64,000 nt of DNA from positions 33,585-97,584 of the forward strand of contig NZ_JAPSIB010000010.1 in NCBI RefSeq assembly GCF_031179145.1, read 5' to 3'. Under the pieces are notes generated by a model, which saw only the letters and a list, made by a program, of their open reading frames with translations, did not search any database and had not been told where the DNA came from. Both the position numbers and the translations under genes were made by a program. Source of the stretch: Brevibacterium sp. GTDB taxonomy: Bacteria > Actinomycetota > Actinomycetes > Actinomycetales > Brevibacteriaceae. The first letter of the stretch is position 1, and each line of letters opens with the position of its first letter. Shown in pieces: positions 61,567 to 64,000 of the stretch.

Positions 61567-62847
61567 ATGACCACTCCCATCATGCACCGGGAACGTGTGC
61601 GCGAGCTGATCTCCCCTCTGTGTGAGACGCAGACCCTGCGCCTCACGGAACTGCTCGAGCATCCGCGTCGCCTCGCGTCCGACGTCCGATCCCCGGTCGA
61701 CGTGCCCGGCTTCGACAACTCGAGCATGGATGGATATGCACTGTCGGCAGAGACTCTGAGCCGTGCCCGGGGCCCGATTCCCGTGTGCGGTCGGGTCGCC
61801 GCCGGATCCCAGGGCGCAGAGGTGGCTCCGGGGACCGCCGTCGAGATCATGACGGGTGCGCCCCTGCCGCCGGGAGCCGAACTGGTCGTGCCCATCGAGG
61901 CCACCGAACCCGGTCGTTTCGAGGCCCCCGAGATCACGGTCACCGCGGACGTCGCCCTCGGCGCCTATGTGCGCAGGCTCGGCAGCGACGTCACCGCCGG
62001 CACCACCGTGCTCAGTGCCGGCGCGCTGCTGACACCGGCCCGCCTCGGCGTGGCGGCCGCCTGCGGAGTGGCTGAGCTTCCGGTTCGGGGTCTGCCCAGG
62101 ATCCTCCTGGTCAGCACCGGCGATGAGGTCGTCGAGGACGGTCCGTCCGATACCGGCGATCCGGGTGTCCCCGGTGGTTCGTCCGACTCGGGCAGTGCGA
62201 ATGCGGCGAGGATCCACGACGCGAACGCGATCACGCTGGCCGCACACTTACGCCGCCTCGGCGCGCAGGTCGACACGCTCACGGTTCCCGACGTTCCCGA
62301 ACTCCTGCTCGAGAAGGTCGGGGCTTGCGAGGCCGACCTCGTCGTGTCCACCGGTGGCATCTCCAAGGGTGCCCATGAGGTCGTCAAGCTCGCCGCCGAG
62401 ATCGACGACTCCGCCGCCATGGACTTCACCGTGGTGGCGATGCAGCCCGGAGGCCCGCAGGGCTGCGGCCGGCTGGCCGGCCGGCCCTGGGTGGCCCTGC
62501 CCGGCAATCCGGTCAGCGCCCTGATCAGCTTCGAGATGTTCCTCCGCCCGGCGCTGCTGGGCTTTGACGTCGACGAGGACCCGCGGCCCGTCGAGCATCA
62601 TCGCCTGCCGGGAGGACTCGACGAGGCTCCGCCCAGTGGGAAGCTGCAGATCCGGCGGGCCGTGCTCACCGACGCCGGTCTCGAACTCGTCGGCGGCTCC
62701 CGCTCTCACCTGCTCCACAGCTACGCTCAGAGCACGCATCTCGTGTTCGTTCCGTCACGTGAGACCGGATCCCAGGACTCAGGCTCGGACTACGCCGGGG
62801 CCGGGACTGGAGCGGACGATATGCTGAAGACTTGGAGGATCGAATGA
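61567..62847 (+). CDS. moeA: Molybdopterin molybdotransferase MoeA, copy 2
   Basis: 426 residues with canonical motifs: NSSMDGYALSAETLSR, IMTGAPLPPGAELVVPIE, LLVSTGDEVVEDG, VVSTGGISKGAHEVVKLAAE, MQPGGPQGCGRL and LPGNPVSALISFEMFLRPAL. A ~30-residue insert of Gly/Ser/Asp lies at about residues 190-215. It adds molybdate to molybdopterin. The stop overlaps moaC by 4 nt. Being closer to the consensus than copy 1, it is the better candidate for the housekeeping MoeA. Confidence 0.94.
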   Translation: MTTPIMHRERVRELISPLCETQTLRLTELLEHPRRLASDVRSPVDVPGFDNSSMDGYALSAETLSRARGPIPVCGRVAAGSQGAEVAPGTAVEIMTGAPLPPGAELVVPIEATEPGRFEAPEITVTADVALGAYVRRLGSDVTAGTTVLSAGALLTPARLGVAAACGVAELPVRGLPRILLVSTGDEVVEDGPSDTGDPGVPGGSSDSGSANAARIHDANAITLAAHLRRLGAQVDTLTVPDVPELLLEKVGACEADLVVSTGGISKGAHEVVKLAAEIDDSAAMDFTVVAMQPGGPQGCGRLAGRPWVALPGNPVSALISFEMFLRPALLGFDVDEDPRPVEHHRLPGGLDEAPPSGKLQIRRAVLTDAGLELVGGSRSHLLHSYAQSTHLVFVPSRETGSQDSGSDYAGAGTGADDMLKTWRIE

Positions 62848-63314
62848 CACTTTCGCACATCGACGACACCGGTGCCGCCCACATGGTCGACGTCGGGGAC
62901 AAGGACGTGACCAAGCGTCGCGCCGTGGCGACCGCGACCATCACGACCCGCCCCGAGGTCATCGACATGATCGCCGAGGCGGGCCTGCCCAAAGGCGACG
63001 CCCTGCCCGTGGCCCGCATCGCCGGGGTGATGGGGGCCAAGCGGACCTCCGACCTCATCCCGCTGTGCCACCCTCTGCCGCTGACCGGAATCGACGTCGA
63101 ATTCGAACTCTCCGAGGACGCCGTGCGCATCCGGGGTGCAGTCAAGACCGTTTCGAAGACCGGGGTGGAGATGGAGGCGCTGACCGCCGTGTCGGTCGCG
63201 GCCCTGACGATCTTCGACATGATCAAAGCCGTCGACAACAGGGCCGTCATCGGCGACATCAAAGTCATCGAGAAATCGGGCGGGCGCAGCGGTGACTGGA
63301 GTCGTGAGGGATGA
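62844..63314 (+). CDS. moaC: Cyclic pyranopterin monophosphate synthase MoaC
   Basis: 156 residues. Landmarks are GAAHMVDVGDKDVTKRRAVA, DLIPLCHPLPLTGIDVEFEL, and the end SGDWSREG with KSGGRSG. It turns the MoaA product into precursor Z. GGAGGATCG lies before the ATG; the start overlaps moeA. Confidence 0.96.
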   Translation: MTLSHIDDTGAAHMVDVGDKDVTKRRAVATATITTRPEVIDMIAEAGLPKGDALPVARIAGVMGAKRTSDLIPLCHPLPLTGIDVEFELSEDAVRIRGAVKTVSKTGVEMEALTAVSVAALTIFDMIKAVDNRAVIGDIKVIEKSGGRSGDWSREG

Positions 63315-63733
63315 GCGTCGTGCGCACCGGGATCGTCGAGACCCCGATCAGCACCGCCGAGCTCGAACCGCTCGTCGCCACCGAGGAATGCGGCGCCGTG
63401 GTCAGCTTCTCCGGTGTCATCCGTGACCACGACGGGGGTCGCTCTGTGGTTCGCCTCAACTATGAGTCCCATCCGGTGGCTCCCGATCAGCTCGCCGAGG
63501 TGGCCGCCGACATCGCGGGCCGTCACCCTCAGGTGCGCCTGGCCGTCGTCCACCGGGTCGGCGATCTGAGCATCGGGGACGTGGCGCTTGCCGCAGTCGC
63601 TGCCTCGGCGCACCGAGCCGAGTCCTTCGCCGCCTGCTCCGAGCTCGTCGACGAGGTGAAGGAGCGGGTGGCGATCTGGAAGCATCAGCACTTCGCCGAC
63701 GGTGACGACGAATGGGTGGGTGCCCTCGAGTGA
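63311..63733 (+). CDS. moaE: Molybdopterin synthase catalytic subunit MoaE
   Basis: 140 residues. GAVVSFSGVIRDHDGGRSVV and LNYESHPVAPDQLAEVAADI are family motifs, and the substrate lysine is in KERVAIWKHQHFADGDDEWV. It works with MoaD to form molybdopterin. The ATG overlaps the moaC stop and the stop overlaps the next gene. Confidence 0.96.
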   Translation: MSVVRTGIVETPISTAELEPLVATEECGAVVSFSGVIRDHDGGRSVVRLNYESHPVAPDQLAEVAADIAGRHPQVRLAVVHRVGDLSIGDVALAAVAASAHRAESFAACSELVDEVKERVAIWKHQHFADGDDEWVGALE

Positions 63734-64000
63734 GCAGTCTGCGCATCGCCGAGGCTGCTCGCTATCTCGGCGTCAGCGATGACACGCTGCGACGCTGGAT
63801 CGCCGACGGCAGGCTCACCGGAAGCCGGGACTCCTCGAATCGCGTCGTCGTCGACGGCCGCGAACTGGCCGCAGTCGCCGCCGCGAACGCGGATGCCCTC
63901 GATGATCCCTCGGGTGTCCTCAGCTCGGCCCGCAACCGCTTCACCGGGCTCGTCACCGAGGTCGTCATCGACGGCGTCATGGCCCAGGTCAGCCTCCAAT
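63730..64000 (+). CDS. HTH-TOBE molybdate-related regulator (3' partial)
   Basis: 90 residues in the window; the gene runs off the edge. The start reads SSLRIAEAARYLGVSDDTLR, then RWIADGRLTGSRD, a MerR/excisionase-type helix-turn-helix. A TOBE domain begins near residue 75 (SARNRFTGLVTEVVIDGVMA), which binds molybdate or a similar oxyanion. It probably senses molybdenum and could control this cluster or a molybdate transporter downstream. The GTG overlaps the moaE stop. Confidence 0.88.
   Translation, partial: MSSLRIAEAARYLGVSDDTLRRWIADGRLTGSRDSSNRVVVDGRELAAVAAANADALDDPSGVLSSARNRFTGLVTEVVIDGVMAQVSLQ

Noticed and set aside
60433..62247. Extended 604-codon moaA frame
   Set aside because: Residues before 61521 are antisense to the second moeA; the ATG at 61521 has a strong ribosome binding site and yields a normal MoaA length.

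Overview
The window is high-GC DNA with dense, mostly co-directional operons, frequent 4-nt ATGA/GTGA gene overlaps, GTG starts, an IdeR/DtxR-type iron box and many -10 hexamers placed 6-7 nt before a start codon (leaderless transcripts). This points to an actinomycete (Actinomycetota). Gene content (Mrp antiporter with an A-B fusion, topaquinone amine oxidase plus aldehyde dehydrogenase, type III polyketide synthase cluster, carnitine catabolism) fits Brevibacterium or a close relative; the genus is inference only. It looks like ordinary chromosome. I found no insertion sequence, phage, CRISPR array or replication origin.

Layout. 0-3.1 kb: C-terminal part of a membrane-anchored low-complexity protein, rsfS, a histidine phosphatase, and a convergent GT4 glycosyltransferase. 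3.1-9.3 kb: six-gene Mrp/Mnh cation/proton antiporter operon (A-B fusion, C, D, E, F, G). 9.3-11.3 kb: AlkB-type dioxygenase behind an NAD(P)H/FAD reductase. 11.4 kb: tRNA-Ala(CGC). 11.6-16.6 kb: divergent membrane protein/TetR pair, a decayed stretch holding pieces of a flavin monooxygenase and of a NarL-type response regulator, then two intact antibiotic-monooxygenase-like flavoenzymes. 16.8-19.8 kb: iron-type ABC importer behind an IdeR-like box. 19.9-24.4 kb: SUMF1-domain protein, mannose-6-phosphate isomerase, SDR, YihY and a small membrane protein. 24.6-27.6 kb: type III PKS, methyltransferase and flavin oxygenase in one overlapping operon. 27.6-29.5 kb: SelO behind an in-frame chimera left by a deletion in an osmoprotectant ABC operon. 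29.7-31.2 kb: LCP-like and YdeI-like proteins. 31.2-34.5 kb: carnitine-to-glycine-betaine operon led by an XRE-TetR fusion regulator. 34.7-38.1 kb: copper amine oxidase and aldehyde dehydrogenase. 38.3-46 kb: YczE, YggS, two CrcB/Fluc subunits, Ada-AlkA, Ogt, a DHFR-like protein, a CDF metal exporter preceded by a cysteine-rich leader ORF, and an ABC-F ATPase. 46.4 kb: tRNA-Ala(GGC). 46.5-49.7 kb: GAF-type regulator divergent from a large flavin monooxygenase. 49.8-57.3 kb: stress protein, hydrolase, small membrane proteins, MFS and POT transporters, CPBP-like protein. 57.4-64 kb: molybdenum cofactor cluster (moeA, moeZ, moaD, moaA, second moeA, moaC, moaE) ending in a partial HTH-TOBE protein.

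How genes work together. The carnitine operon encodes three consecutive steps: L-carnitine to 3-dehydrocarnitine (dehydrogenase), acetyl-CoA-dependent cleavage to betainyl-CoA plus acetoacetate (BKACE enzyme), and hydrolysis to glycine betaine (thioesterase). The amine oxidase and aldehyde dehydrogenase turn an aromatic or aliphatic primary amine into a carboxylic acid. The moa/moe genes cover precursor Z formation, sulfur transfer to MoaD, molybdopterin synthase and molybdenum insertion. The most unusual items are the osmoprotectant ABC chimera, the Cys-rich leaderless leader ORF overlapping the metal exporter start, the XRE-TetR fusion regulator, and the PKS operon.
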